Below, one piece after another: positions 43,263 to 51,400 of a stretch of 59,583 nucleotides of DNA. Location of the stretch: the NCBI GenBank assembly GCA_041603535.1, contig JBFIEE010000016.1, positions 1 to 59,583 of the forward strand. Direction: 5' to 3'. The DNA is from HB2-32-21 sp041603535. GTDB taxonomy: Bacteria; Pseudomonadota; Gammaproteobacteria; Pseudomonadales; Porticoccaceae. Positions within the stretch are counted from its first letter, which is position 1, and every line of letters starts with the position of its first letter. A model generated the notes under the pieces. It did not search any database. It was not told the origin of the DNA and saw nothing but the letters and a program-made list of their open reading frames with translations. Position numbers and translations under genes: made by a program.

Positions 43263-43714
43263 AAGGACTCCAACACCTGGTCAACGCCAATATTAGCCAG
43301 GCTATCAGCAATTTCATTTTCCATGTGGCCGCTGTGGCCTTTCACCCAGTGCCAGCTTATTTGATGACGTGTGGCAGCCGTATCTAACTTCTGCCAGAGG
43401 TCCATGTTCTTAACGGGCTTTCTGGCAGAAGTTTTCCAGCCGCGTTTTTTCCAGTTGGGTAACCACTCCGTGATCCCCTTGCGCACATATTCAGAATCAG
43501 AAGTGAGATCAACATGACAGGGCTCCTTAAGCGCCATCAAAGCTTCTATAGCTGCGGTCAATTCCATGCGGTTATTGGTGGTTTCGACTTCACCACCGTG
43601 CATCGTTTTTTCGGTATCGCCGTATCTAACCAGCGCTCCCCAGCCACCCGGCCCGGGGTTACCTCGACAGGCACCATCAGTAAATATTTCTACGTGCTTC
43701 ATTTTATCGGCCAT
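43259..43714 (-). CDS. rnhA: Ribonuclease HI
   Basis: A 151-residue enzyme cutting RNA in RNA:DNA hybrids. Catalytic residues: Asp13 in FTDGACRGNPGPGGWG, Glu51 in MELTAAIEAL, Asp73 in LTSDSEYV, His127 in KGHSGH and Asp137 in NEIADSLA. The handle region with basic residues (WKKRGWKTSARKPVKN) is present. It overlaps the methyltransferase gene upstream by 11 bases and dnaQ downstream by four, so the three form one operon. Confidence 0.96.
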   Translation of the reverse strand: MADKMKHVEIFTDGACRGNPGPGGWGALVRYGDTEKTMHGGEVETTNNRMELTAAIEALMALKEPCHVDLTSDSEYVRKGITEWLPNWKKRGWKTSARKPVKNMDLWQKLDTAATRHQISWHWVKGHSGHMENEIADSLANIGVDQVLESL

Positions 43715-44462
43715 TTATTTGATGACGATCGCTTTTGCCGATCGATTTAAGGCCCCCGAGCGCTGGTACTTTTACTGAAGGCCAGGGTACATGTTTAAGT
43801 GGCGTCAGCGGTGCGACCTGTTTACGTGCGATGACCACATAAAATGCTCCTGCCCCGATCCAGCTTCCCAACCAGGTACACAGTTGCGTTCTCCTGGTGC
43901 CGTCATCTCCGTTAGCGTAAATTTTCTGGCCACGCCGCCCACGCCGCGTGGCGGTAATCTGAAAACCAAGCAACTGTAACCAGTCTGCCAGTCTTGCCAT
44001 GCGCAAACTATGGTGTCGCCATATCGCTCGGCTGGAAAACACGGCTCCCCACTTAAACAAACCGAACAGACTAAACGGGTTGAAAACAACCATAATGACG
44101 TGCCCTCCAGCGGTTACAACGCGGGCGACCTCATTCAGTAACTGATGAGGGTTTGGTGAAAACTCCAGTGCATGGTGCAGAACAACCACATCCAGGGCGT
44201 TCGAAGGCAGGGGCATCGCCGTATAATCACAAATACAGCTCGCGCTTTGATCGAATAATGGCGCCAACACGAACTTATGCCGTTGCTGCACACTGGCCAG
44301 TAAACTGTGGCCAGGGGAAATACCCAGCTGAAGAGCCCTGTAACCGGATACCCTGAAGACTTCATCTGCGCAAACTGCCTGTTCGTGACGAAACAAGCTC
44401 TCTCCTGCAGGGGTCGCGAGCCACGTCGCGAGATCGCGCTGGTTGAGCGCCAGGCTCGACAC
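43704..44462 (-). CDS. SAM-dependent methyltransferase
   Basis: About 252 residues. A class I methyltransferase fold of the Methyltransf_11 kind is suggested by LPSNALDVVVLHHALEFSPN and the LLNEVARVVTAGGHVIMVVFNPFS strand-helix. The usual glycine-rich motif I is weak (VSGYRALQLGISPG). Genes of this family sit before rnhA in Pseudomonas; the substrate is not known. GTG at 44462 follows AAGG by six bases and is chosen; a TTG at 44513 would add 17 residues. It heads the methyltransferase-rnhA-dnaQ operon. Confidence 0.8.
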   Translation of the reverse strand: MSSLALNQRDLATWLATPAGESLFRHEQAVCADEVFRVSGYRALQLGISPGHSLLASVQQRHKFVLAPLFDQSASCICDYTAMPLPSNALDVVVLHHALEFSPNPHQLLNEVARVVTAGGHVIMVVFNPFSLFGLFKWGAVFSSRAIWRHHSLRMARLADWLQLLGFQITATRRGRRGQKIYANGDDGTRRTQLCTWLGSWIGAGAFYVVIARKQVAPLTPLKHVPWPSVKVPALGGLKSIGKSDRHQINGR

Positions 44463-44848
44463 TCGAAACCTTGTCCGTATCGCGGTTAGTCCTTTACATC
44501 CAAATATCGACAACGCAACTCCCGTTTTACGACGTATGCAATGACACGTTTTTTAGTGACTTGAGTCCCAACTCGACATATTATGCGGAGTCGGCGCTTG
44601 GGAAGCTACCGACCTTGACTTAGACTCGTCCCTTTGAATACTAGTCCGCAGTTTTCATGAAGTTCCGCGGGATATTTAAGTTATATAAAGAACGTCTAAC
44701 CGACCAATTGTACCAGTCCCGAAGCAGGGTGCTGCTCAATCCGAGGAAGATATTGTGTCATGTAAAAAATTATCAATGATAAGCACCCACTCATCCCCGG
44801 TGAGCCACATCCCGATTACAGTTCCAAATTGACTGAGCTTTGATCCCT
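44463..44848. other. Intergenic region between methyltransferase and mltD
   Basis: Divergent gap without a supportable gene. A weak plus-strand promoter candidate is TTGACT (44615-44620) and TACTAG (44639-44644), 18 bases apart. In Pseudomonas gloB lies near this position; I find no trace of a glyoxalase II motif (THxHxDH) here. Confidence 0.4.
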
Positions 44849-46255
44849 GTGAGAGTTAAATTTTTGCTGCCTGCTGGCCTGGTAGCCATCGTCGCGGGCT
44901 GCATGATGCAACCCTATCAGGGACGTAGCACTGTTGCTGCTCCCCCTGGATCGTTATCCAGCGTACACAGTCCAATCCTGGCAGCGAAACTAATCACAAC
45001 GGGCCGTAGCACGCTTGCCGCAAAAAGCAATCAAAGTATCGTCGCAAGCGGTAAAGGTCTGCCGACCAGGGATCAGCCTGACGACTTACTGGTTGAGCTA
45101 ACCACCAGCCAGGCCTTTGTAGCGGATGAGTCAAACTCCAGAGTTGACAAATACATTGATCAGTACGCCAATAATCAACGCTATTTCGACAGGGTTATGG
45201 AACGCGCACCGTTGTACATGCCCTACATCGCCGAACAATTAAAAGAAAAAGAACTGCCACTCGAGTTAGCTCTCCTACCCTTTATTGAAAGCGCTTACGA
45301 TCCTTTCGCCTATTCGTCGAGCGGCGCGGCAGGTCTTTGGCAGTTTATTCCCTCGACCGCAGATCATTTCGGCCTTGGACGTAACTGGTGGTATGAAGGG
45401 CGTAAAGACGTTGTCACGTCTACGGCTGCTGCTCTCGAGTATCTAGATTATCTGTACAAACGCTTTGACGAAGACTGGTTGCTTGCCCTCGCCGCGTACA
45501 ATGGTGGCGAAGGTACTTTGAGCAGGGCTATCGACAGAAACCGCGAACGAGGTCTGCCCGTGGACTACTGGTCACTGGATCTCTCCCCTGAAACTCGGGC
45601 CTATGTGCCACAGTTCCTCGCCCTAACCAGGGTAGTGGCAGATCCAGCGAGTCACGGCCTCAACTTGCCCGTCATGGAACGAGAGGTTCACTTTGACACC
45701 GTCACCCTGAATCAACAAATTGATCTCGAGCAAGCCGCCGCATTGGCGGATATAGATGTCGATATGCTGTATCAGCTCAATCCCGGTTTTCAGCGCAGGT
45801 TGACACCACCATCGGGACCCTATGAAATTCTTCTGCCGTCCGATGCCGTGGATGGATTTAAAATGGGGCTGAAGATCACGCCCGAGGCCAATTGGCTAAC
45901 ACCGACTCACGAGTACATCGTTCAACCGGGAGACACTCTCGGGGAGATTGCCCAGCGCTATCAGATTTCTATGGAGATGATGGCCAGCGCTAACAACCTG
46001 ACCTCAAGTAGAATAACCGACAGCCAGATACTAAAAATTCCTGTTGGGCACGCAGATACCGAGACACGGCACACCGCCTTAACTGATCAAGCGATCACTT
46101 ATGACGTGGTCAATGGCGATACGTTGTGGGGTATCGCAACAAAACATCACGTAACCGTTAAGGATATTGCCACTTGGAATCAACTACCTAACTCCACGAC
46201 ACTGAAACCGGGACAAAGATTGATCATCATGGCCCGCGAGCCTGAAGCTGGCTAA
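44849..46255 (+). CDS. mltD: Membrane-bound lytic murein transglycosylase D
   Basis: About 468 residues, an outer-membrane lipoprotein (signal ending AIVAGC) that cleaves peptidoglycan glycan strands. The SLT domain has catalytic Glu in LPFIESAYDPFAYS followed by SGAAGLWQFIPSTA, then LLALAAYNGGEG. Two C-terminal LysM repeats bind the wall (about residues 355-400, YIVQPGDTLGEIAQRY; about 418-465, YDVVNGDTLWGIATKH). GTG at 44849 is chosen, 11 bases after GAG; TTG at 44840 is the alternative. It is convergent with ppiD. Confidence 0.94.
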   Translation: MRVKFLLPAGLVAIVAGCMMQPYQGRSTVAAPPGSLSSVHSPILAAKLITTGRSTLAAKSNQSIVASGKGLPTRDQPDDLLVELTTSQAFVADESNSRVDKYIDQYANNQRYFDRVMERAPLYMPYIAEQLKEKELPLELALLPFIESAYDPFAYSSSGAAGLWQFIPSTADHFGLGRNWWYEGRKDVVTSTAAALEYLDYLYKRFDEDWLLALAAYNGGEGTLSRAIDRNRERGLPVDYWSLDLSPETRAYVPQFLALTRVVADPASHGLNLPVMEREVHFDTVTLNQQIDLEQAAALADIDVDMLYQLNPGFQRRLTPPSGPYEILLPSDAVDGFKMGLKITPEANWLTPTHEYIVQPGDTLGEIAQRYQISMEMMASANNLTSSRITDSQILKIPVGHADTETRHTALTDQAITYDVVNGDTLWGIATKHHVTVKDIATWNQLPNSTTLKPGQRLIIMAREPEAG

Positions 46256-46377
46256 CCGCAGCTCTATAGCAGCCCTACAACAGTGCAGGACTATGAGATT
46301 CTCTGCCGAGTAGTTCAATATCTCAACCAGAGACACCGCGAAGTGGAACAGTTTGCAAAAAACAGCGCTCGTTAATA

Positions 46378-46409
46378 CCAGGTCAAAATAACACCACGTC
46401 AAAATCTGT
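46378..46409 (+). repeat. 16-bp duplication between mltD and ppiD
   Basis: Adjacent units 46378-46393 and 46394-46409 share CCANGTCAAAAT (11 of 16 positions). Noncoding, in the convergent gap. Confidence 0.5.
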
Positions 46410-46433
46410 CACTTTACCCGCCTTGCTTCCTGT

Positions 46434-48326
46434 CTAATTTGCGACTTCAACATCCTGATTAGCGACTTCAACATCCGCGCTCGCGACAAGGCTTTGTTCA
46501 TACGCCTGATACTCTCGCTGGGCCAAAGCTTTGCGAAGCGACGTCCGCAAATTATCCCGCTGCTCAACCGGTAACTTATCAAGTTCGCCTGGCACCACTC
46601 GGGTCAGTGATAGCACTACAAAATCACCATTTCTAGCAGTAAATCCACTCGTCCGGGGTAATTTCGTACTTGCTGGAAGAGCGAACGCCTGATCTCGTAT
46701 TTCCGGATCCAGATTACCGCCAAATCGCTTACTATCAATACTCACCTGCCAACTCAGGTTATGGCGCCTGGCGAGCTCCTCGATAGCTGGATTAACCCGT
46801 AATTCATCAAGTATCCCAGCACCTTTTGTTGCAACAATCTGCTGGGCAGCCTGGTTACGAAGCTTTACTTCTATATCAGCCTTCACCGCTGCCAAAGCCA
46901 ACGTTTTGACCGGCAAAAACTCCTTCAATTTGACAACCATAAATTTAGTTGGACTTAGTTCTATGACTTCGCTTGCGTGACCTTCTTTGAGAACGTCGTT
47001 TCCGAAGGCTGCCGTCACTACACCCGGAAACGCAGCAATGCCCTCGCCACCAGAACGAGCAAATGGTTGCGACGTTTTTACAGTTAGATTCAACTCCTTA
47101 CCAACCTCTGACAGCGACTCGACGTTGAATGCAAGCTCCCGCATTCGATCCACTTTTTCGACTACCAATTGCTCCGCCAGCTGCCGCTGCAACTGCCTCC
47201 TGATACGAGGACTTTCTTCTTCAAACGTTATTTTTTTTTCGGCATCCCTGGCCACCAAACGGATCAGGTGGACACCACTCTCGGTTTCAACAGGTCCTGA
47301 GATTTCGCCAACTGCAAGGCCGTCCAACGCATCTTTAAATGACTCGGGAAATGCCTCTGGATCAATATAACCTAGGTCACCACCCTGGCCTGCGCTGCCG
47401 GCGTCATCACTATATTGCAGCGCCATTTCAGCGAACGATTTGCCCTGCTTTAAATTGCTCTGCACTTCAGATATTCGTTTCTCGTTTGCTTCTTTGCCCC
47501 CCGAAAAAAGAATATGCTCGATATGACTGCGGGACGATTGCGCAAGCTCACTTAACTCGGCATCAAATTGCTCCCGTACCAATGCGTCATCGACATCAAC
47601 TTCCACTACTAAGTCGTCGCTGTCGAGCTCCAGATAGTCGACAACAACCTGCTCCTCAGTCTCGAACTCTTCAAGGTTCTTGGCGTAATGGTCACTGATT
47701 TGCGAATCGTCCACCGCTACGGTTTCCAGCACGTCGGCAATCGGAATGGTCAGATAATAGTAATCTCTTTTTTGCTCAATAAGTTCTGCTGCTAGCTCAA
47801 GGTCCGCCGGAGTCACCAACCCGGTCCCCATTACACCCGAAACGACCTGGGAAATTAGCACGCCATCCCTTAGCGAGTCATAATAGGTGCGCTGTGTGTG
47901 CCCGACCTGACGAAGACTATATTCAAATACATCTCGATCAAAACGACCATCTACCTGAAAAGCCTCTACATTTTTGAGTAGCTTCGAAAGCGTGGTTGGC
48001 GCCACACCCATGCCCTCATCCTTGGCATGCTGGGCGATCACCTTTTCCCGGATCAGTTGCTGGCGAACAGGTTCTCTTAGCATATCGTCAGCCAGCAGCG
48101 CAGGATTCAAATCCGCATACTGATCAATCAGTCGCTGTTTATACGATAGCAGGGCACGATCCACTTCAAGGCTGGCGACATTTTCGCCATTGACGGTTAA
48201 TTCGGCCTTCGCCGCACCACCTCCCTGAAAAACCTGATCGATACCAACTAGCGCAAATGGTATAGATATCAACACCACTATAAAAATGGCGGTCCCCTTC
48301 AAGTTGTCGCGAAAATTCTGGAGCAT
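46434..48326 (-). CDS. ppiD: Periplasmic folding chaperone PpiD (SurA-N/parvulin)
   Basis: A 630-residue inner-membrane-anchored protein that helps newly exported proteins fold. One membrane segment (about 12-32), an N-terminal SurA-like chaperone part, a parvulin domain (about 265-360: HIEHILFSGG, ALQYSDDAGSAGQGGDLGYI, ESGVHLIRL) and a C-terminal chaperone region. Parvulin domains of PpiD are often inactive as isomerases. The C-terminus ends with two seven-residue repeats (ADVEVAN, QDVEVAN) from a 21-bp duplication. It follows hupB, as in E. coli and Pseudomonas. Confidence 0.94.
   Translation of the reverse strand: MLQNFRDNLKGTAIFIVVLISIPFALVGIDQVFQGGGAAKAELTVNGENVASLEVDRALLSYKQRLIDQYADLNPALLADDMLREPVRQQLIREKVIAQHAKDEGMGVAPTTLSKLLKNVEAFQVDGRFDRDVFEYSLRQVGHTQRTYYDSLRDGVLISQVVSGVMGTGLVTPADLELAAELIEQKRDYYYLTIPIADVLETVAVDDSQISDHYAKNLEEFETEEQVVVDYLELDSDDLVVEVDVDDALVREQFDAELSELAQSSRSHIEHILFSGGKEANEKRISEVQSNLKQGKSFAEMALQYSDDAGSAGQGGDLGYIDPEAFPESFKDALDGLAVGEISGPVETESGVHLIRLVARDAEKKITFEEESPRIRRQLQRQLAEQLVVEKVDRMRELAFNVESLSEVGKELNLTVKTSQPFARSGGEGIAAFPGVVTAAFGNDVLKEGHASEVIELSPTKFMVVKLKEFLPVKTLALAAVKADIEVKLRNQAAQQIVATKGAGILDELRVNPAIEELARRHNLSWQVSIDSKRFGGNLDPEIRDQAFALPASTKLPRTSGFTARNGDFVVLSLTRVVPGELDKLPVEQRDNLRTSLRKALAQREYQAYEQSLVASADVEVANQDVEVAN
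46437..46478 (-). repeat. 21-bp in-frame duplication at the ppiD C-terminus
   Basis: Units 46437-46457 and 46458-46478 match at 18 of 21 positions and encode the two DVEVAN heptads just before the stop. Confidence 0.8.
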
Positions 48327-48365
48327 TACAGACCCTTAACATCTAACCATGTATTCAAAACTGAT

Positions 48366-48389
48366 GAAGGCGCATTAAAATGCGCCTTC
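48366..48389 (-). terminator. Terminator-like hairpin after hupB
   Basis: GAAGGCGCA (48366-48374) and TGCGCCTTC (48381-48389) form a perfect 9-bp stem with a 6-base loop, 29 bases after the hupB stop on the minus strand. A short TTTT run follows a few bases on. It would separate abundant HU transcripts from ppiD. Confidence 0.7.
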
Positions 48390-48417
48390 GTCCGCAGCCG
48401 TAGCAGAAAAATTTCTG

Positions 48418-48690
48418 CTAATTAACAGCGTCTTTCAATGCCTTACCAGCTTTAAATCCGGGAACTGTCGCCGCAGCAATACTGATTTCATCACCGGTGC
48501 GAGGGTTCCGTCCTTTCCTCGCCGGGCGATGCTTGACTGCGAATGTGCCGAACCCAACCAGTGAGACCGGGTCACCTTTTTTCAACGATCCGGTAACTGC
48601 AGCAACCGCTGCGTCGAGGGCTCTGCCTGCAGAAGATTTGGAGATATCCGCAGCGTCAGCAATCGCGTCAATCAGTTCAGATTTGTTCAC
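48418..48690 (-). CDS. hupB: DNA-binding protein HU-beta
   Basis: A 90-residue nucleoid protein. It begins MNKSELIDAIADAADISKSSAG and has the beta-arm signature VSLVGFGTFAVKHRPARKGRNPRTG, with the Pro that intercalates DNA at the arm tip (RNPRTGDEI). It forms dimers that bend DNA. It lies between lon and ppiD, the conserved order. A strong candidate promoter of its own lies at 48805-48833. Confidence 0.97.
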   Translation of the reverse strand: MNKSELIDAIADAADISKSSAGRALDAAVAAVTGSLKKGDPVSLVGFGTFAVKHRPARKGRNPRTGDEISIAAATVPGFKAGKALKDAVN

Positions 48691-48804
48691 ATTAAACCCC
48701 TTTTATTTTCGTTCCCAAGAAAAGGCCAACGGCCAACTAAACAACCTTAGTGGCTAAAGCGGCCAAAAATTAACTCAAACCATAGAGCTCGCCGAACTCG
48801 GCAC

Positions 48805-48833
48805 TTTATACCAACACGTGGTTGGCCGGTCAA
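48805..48833 (-). promoter_or_regulatory. Candidate sigma-70 promoter of hupB
   Basis: TTGACC (48833-48828) and TATAAA (48810-48805) are exactly 17 bases apart. The spacer holds an inverted repeat, CCAAC and GTTGG around a 5-base centre. It lies just before the end of lon, giving a leader of about 110 bases in which GGCCAA recurs three times. Confidence 0.7.
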
Positions 48834-48850
48834 GCGAGTTCCTTTAAACA

Positions 48851-51283
48851 TCAATGGGTACTGATCCTGGATGGCGTACCGTTATCGTTTTTATCTTCCA
48901 GTCCACCACCTGCCGAAGATTTTTTATAGTCTTCATCCGATAGCGGAACGGGCATATCCTGGAGCGCGATCTCCAGGACTTGATCGATCCACTTGACGGG
49001 GTAGATCTCCAGCGCCGCCTTAATGTTATCAGGGATCTCCTTAAGATCACGCTCGTTATCCTTTGGAATAATCACCTTTTTAATACCCCCGCGGTGAGCC
49101 GCGAGTAACTTTTCTTTCAAACCACCAATTTTAAGCACCTCACCCCGCAACGTAATCTCGCCGGTCATGGCGACTTCTGCTCGCACCGGTATCTGGGACA
49201 GGACGGATACCAAAGCAGTACACATGGCTACGCCAGCACTGGGTCCATCTTTTGGCGTGGCGCCTTCGGGCACATGGATATGAAGATCGAAATTCTGATG
49301 GAAATCTCTCTGAATTCCCAGCGACTGCGACCGCCCTCGAACAACAGTTAACGCTGCCTGTATAGACTCCTGCATAATATCGCCCAGGGAACCGGTCTTG
49401 ATGATATTGCCTTTGCCAGGAACAGCCGAAGCCTCGATCGTCAATAGCTCTCCACCGACAGAAGTCCAGGCTAAACCGATCACTTGCCCAACCCGATTTT
49501 GATCCTCCGCACGGCCATAATCGAACTTATATACACCGAGCATAGCTTCGAGTTGATCACCGCCCACGGCCACAGTTTGCTCACCGCTGCTCTTGACATG
49601 TTGCGTAACTACTTTTCGACAAATTTTGGCAATCTCCCGTTCGAGGCCACGCACCCCGGCTTCCCTGGTGTAATATCGAACGATATCTCTGACCGCTGAC
49701 TCATCGACGCGTAGCTCGTTTTCCCTGAGCCCATTAGCACGAAGCTGTTTCGGCAATAGATATTTTTCAGCAATATTGACTTTTTCATCCTCGGTGTAAC
49801 CGGGGATTCGAATAACTTCCATGCGATCAAGCAGCGGACCAGGAATGTTCATGGAGTTAGAAGTGCAAATAAACATTACCTCAGAGAGATCATAATCAAC
49901 CTCCAGGTAGTGATCATTAAACGTGTTATTTTGTTCTGGATCGAGAACTTCCAACAATGCGGAGGCTGGATCACCGCGGTGATCCATGCCCATCTTGTCA
50001 ATTTCGTCAAGCAGGAACAGCGGGTTTTTAACACCAGCTTTCGCAATTTTTTGCAACAACTTTCCGGGCAAAGAACCAATATATGTACGTCTATGCCCCC
50101 TTATCTCCGCTTCGTCGCGCACGCCGCCCACGGACATACGCGCAAACTTCCGACCGGTGGCGCGTGCAATAGACTCACCCAGGGAGGTTTTGCCAACACC
50201 TGGCGGCCCCACCAGACAAAGTACCGGCCCCTTAAGCTTTTTAACCCGTTGCTGAACGGCCAAAAACTCCAGAATCCGCTCTTTTACCTCATCGAGACCG
50301 TAATGATCCTCATTGAGAATACGTTCCGCACGAATAAGATCATGGCGAACTTTTGAGCGCTTTTTCCAGGGGACATTAACCATCCAGTCAAGATAGCTAC
50401 GTAATACCGACGCCTCCGCTGACATCGGCGACATCATTTTCAGTTTATTTAATTCCGCCCTGGCCTTATCGAGCGCGAGTTTTGGCATGCCCGACCCGGC
50501 TATCTTGCCTTCCAGTTGCTCCATTTCACTCGGCACATCCTCCAGGTCGCCCAGCTCCTTCTGGATAGCCTTCATCTGTTCATTGAGATAGTACTCGCGC
50601 TGACTTTTCTCCATTTGTTTTTTTACACGTCCGCGAATCTTCTGCTCCACGTCGACAACATCTAACTCCGCTTCCATCAATAGCAGTAACTTCTCCACTC
50701 GCTCCTGCTCGTCCGCTACTTCAAGAATTTCCTGTTTTTGTTCCAGGCTTAATAACATATGGGTGGCGATGGTATCAGCTAACCGCCCTGCCTGATCGAT
50801 GCCAGCGACAGTGGTGATTACTTCGGATGGTATTTTCTTACTTGATCCGACATACTTTTCGAACTGCGTAGCTAGCACTCGGATCAGCGCACTCGACTGC
50901 CCGACGGGGATTTCCGCAGTAGTTATGACGGAGTAATCAGCCGAATAAAACCCTTTTGTTTCGGTCACCGCATCGATGTTTACCCGTTCTGCCCCTTCAA
51001 CGAGCACTTTGACCGTGCCATCGGGTAGCTTAAGCATCTGCAATACCGTTGCCAGTGTCCCGACGTCATAAACGTCTGCCGGACCGGGATCGTCGCAACC
51101 GGCATCTTTCTGAGCAACCAGTACAATTTTCTTGTTTTGCGCCATTACTTCATCGAGAGCGAGAATAGAGCGATCCCGACCGACGAATAATGGAATAACC
51201 ATCTGGGGAAATACGACAACATCCCGCAGTGGTAGCATAGGCAGTTGTGTTAACAGCGTATTCTGATCTATGTCCTGAGCCAT
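48851..51283 (-). CDS. lon: ATP-dependent protease Lon
   Basis: An 810-residue cytoplasmic protease. The N-terminal substrate domain starts LPMLPLRDVVVFPQMVIPLFVGR; the AAA+ domain has Walker A GPPGVGKTSLG near residue 360 and LFLLDEIDKMG as Walker B; the C-terminal protease domain has catalytic Ser in PKDGPSAGVAM and Lys in the later GGLKEKLLAAHRGG region. It degrades misfolded and regulatory proteins. A heat-shock type promoter candidate lies in the gap before it. Order clpP-clpX-lon-hupB is the conserved enterobacterial and pseudomonad one. Confidence 0.98.
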   Translation of the reverse strand: MAQDIDQNTLLTQLPMLPLRDVVVFPQMVIPLFVGRDRSILALDEVMAQNKKIVLVAQKDAGCDDPGPADVYDVGTLATVLQMLKLPDGTVKVLVEGAERVNIDAVTETKGFYSADYSVITTAEIPVGQSSALIRVLATQFEKYVGSSKKIPSEVITTVAGIDQAGRLADTIATHMLLSLEQKQEILEVADEQERVEKLLLLMEAELDVVDVEQKIRGRVKKQMEKSQREYYLNEQMKAIQKELGDLEDVPSEMEQLEGKIAGSGMPKLALDKARAELNKLKMMSPMSAEASVLRSYLDWMVNVPWKKRSKVRHDLIRAERILNEDHYGLDEVKERILEFLAVQQRVKKLKGPVLCLVGPPGVGKTSLGESIARATGRKFARMSVGGVRDEAEIRGHRRTYIGSLPGKLLQKIAKAGVKNPLFLLDEIDKMGMDHRGDPASALLEVLDPEQNNTFNDHYLEVDYDLSEVMFICTSNSMNIPGPLLDRMEVIRIPGYTEDEKVNIAEKYLLPKQLRANGLRENELRVDESAVRDIVRYYTREAGVRGLEREIAKICRKVVTQHVKSSGEQTVAVGGDQLEAMLGVYKFDYGRAEDQNRVGQVIGLAWTSVGGELLTIEASAVPGKGNIIKTGSLGDIMQESIQAALTVVRGRSQSLGIQRDFHQNFDLHIHVPEGATPKDGPSAGVAMCTALVSVLSQIPVRAEVAMTGEITLRGEVLKIGGLKEKLLAAHRGGIKKVIIPKDNERDLKEIPDNIKAALEIYPVKWIDQVLEIALQDMPVPLSDEDYKKSSAGGGLEDKNDNGTPSRISTH

Positions 51284-51334
51284 TCTAAGCCTCTCTTCGA
51301 GTTACCGATCATTCATTAAAGCACTGACATTAGA

Positions 51335-51363
51335 ATGTGGGGCCTGTCCACAAGAAAAACAAG
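51335..51363 (-). promoter_or_regulatory. Candidate sigma-32 heat-shock promoter of lon
   Basis: On the minus strand CTTGTT (51363-51358), 15 bases, then CCCCACAT (51342-51335). These resemble the heat-shock consensus CTTGAA / CCCCATNT. It lies about 50 bases before the lon ATG and just after the clpX terminator. E. coli lon is known to use a sigma-32 promoter. Confidence 0.6.
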
Positions 51364-51371
51364 CACTCCAC

Positions 51372-51393
51372 AAAAAAGGGTCCGTTAGGACCC
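51372..51393 (-). terminator. Rho-independent terminator of clpX
   Basis: GGACCC/GGGTCC stem (51378-51383 with 51388-51393), 4-base loop, followed on the minus strand by six T residues (51377-51372). It starts eight bases after the clpX stop. It separates clpPX from lon transcription. Confidence 0.9.
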
Positions 51394-51400
51394 TCTTGTT

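Noticed and set aside
43704..43714. Frameshift between the methyltransferase and rnhA genes
   Set aside because: The 11-base overlap has proper stop and start codons, and both proteins are complete.
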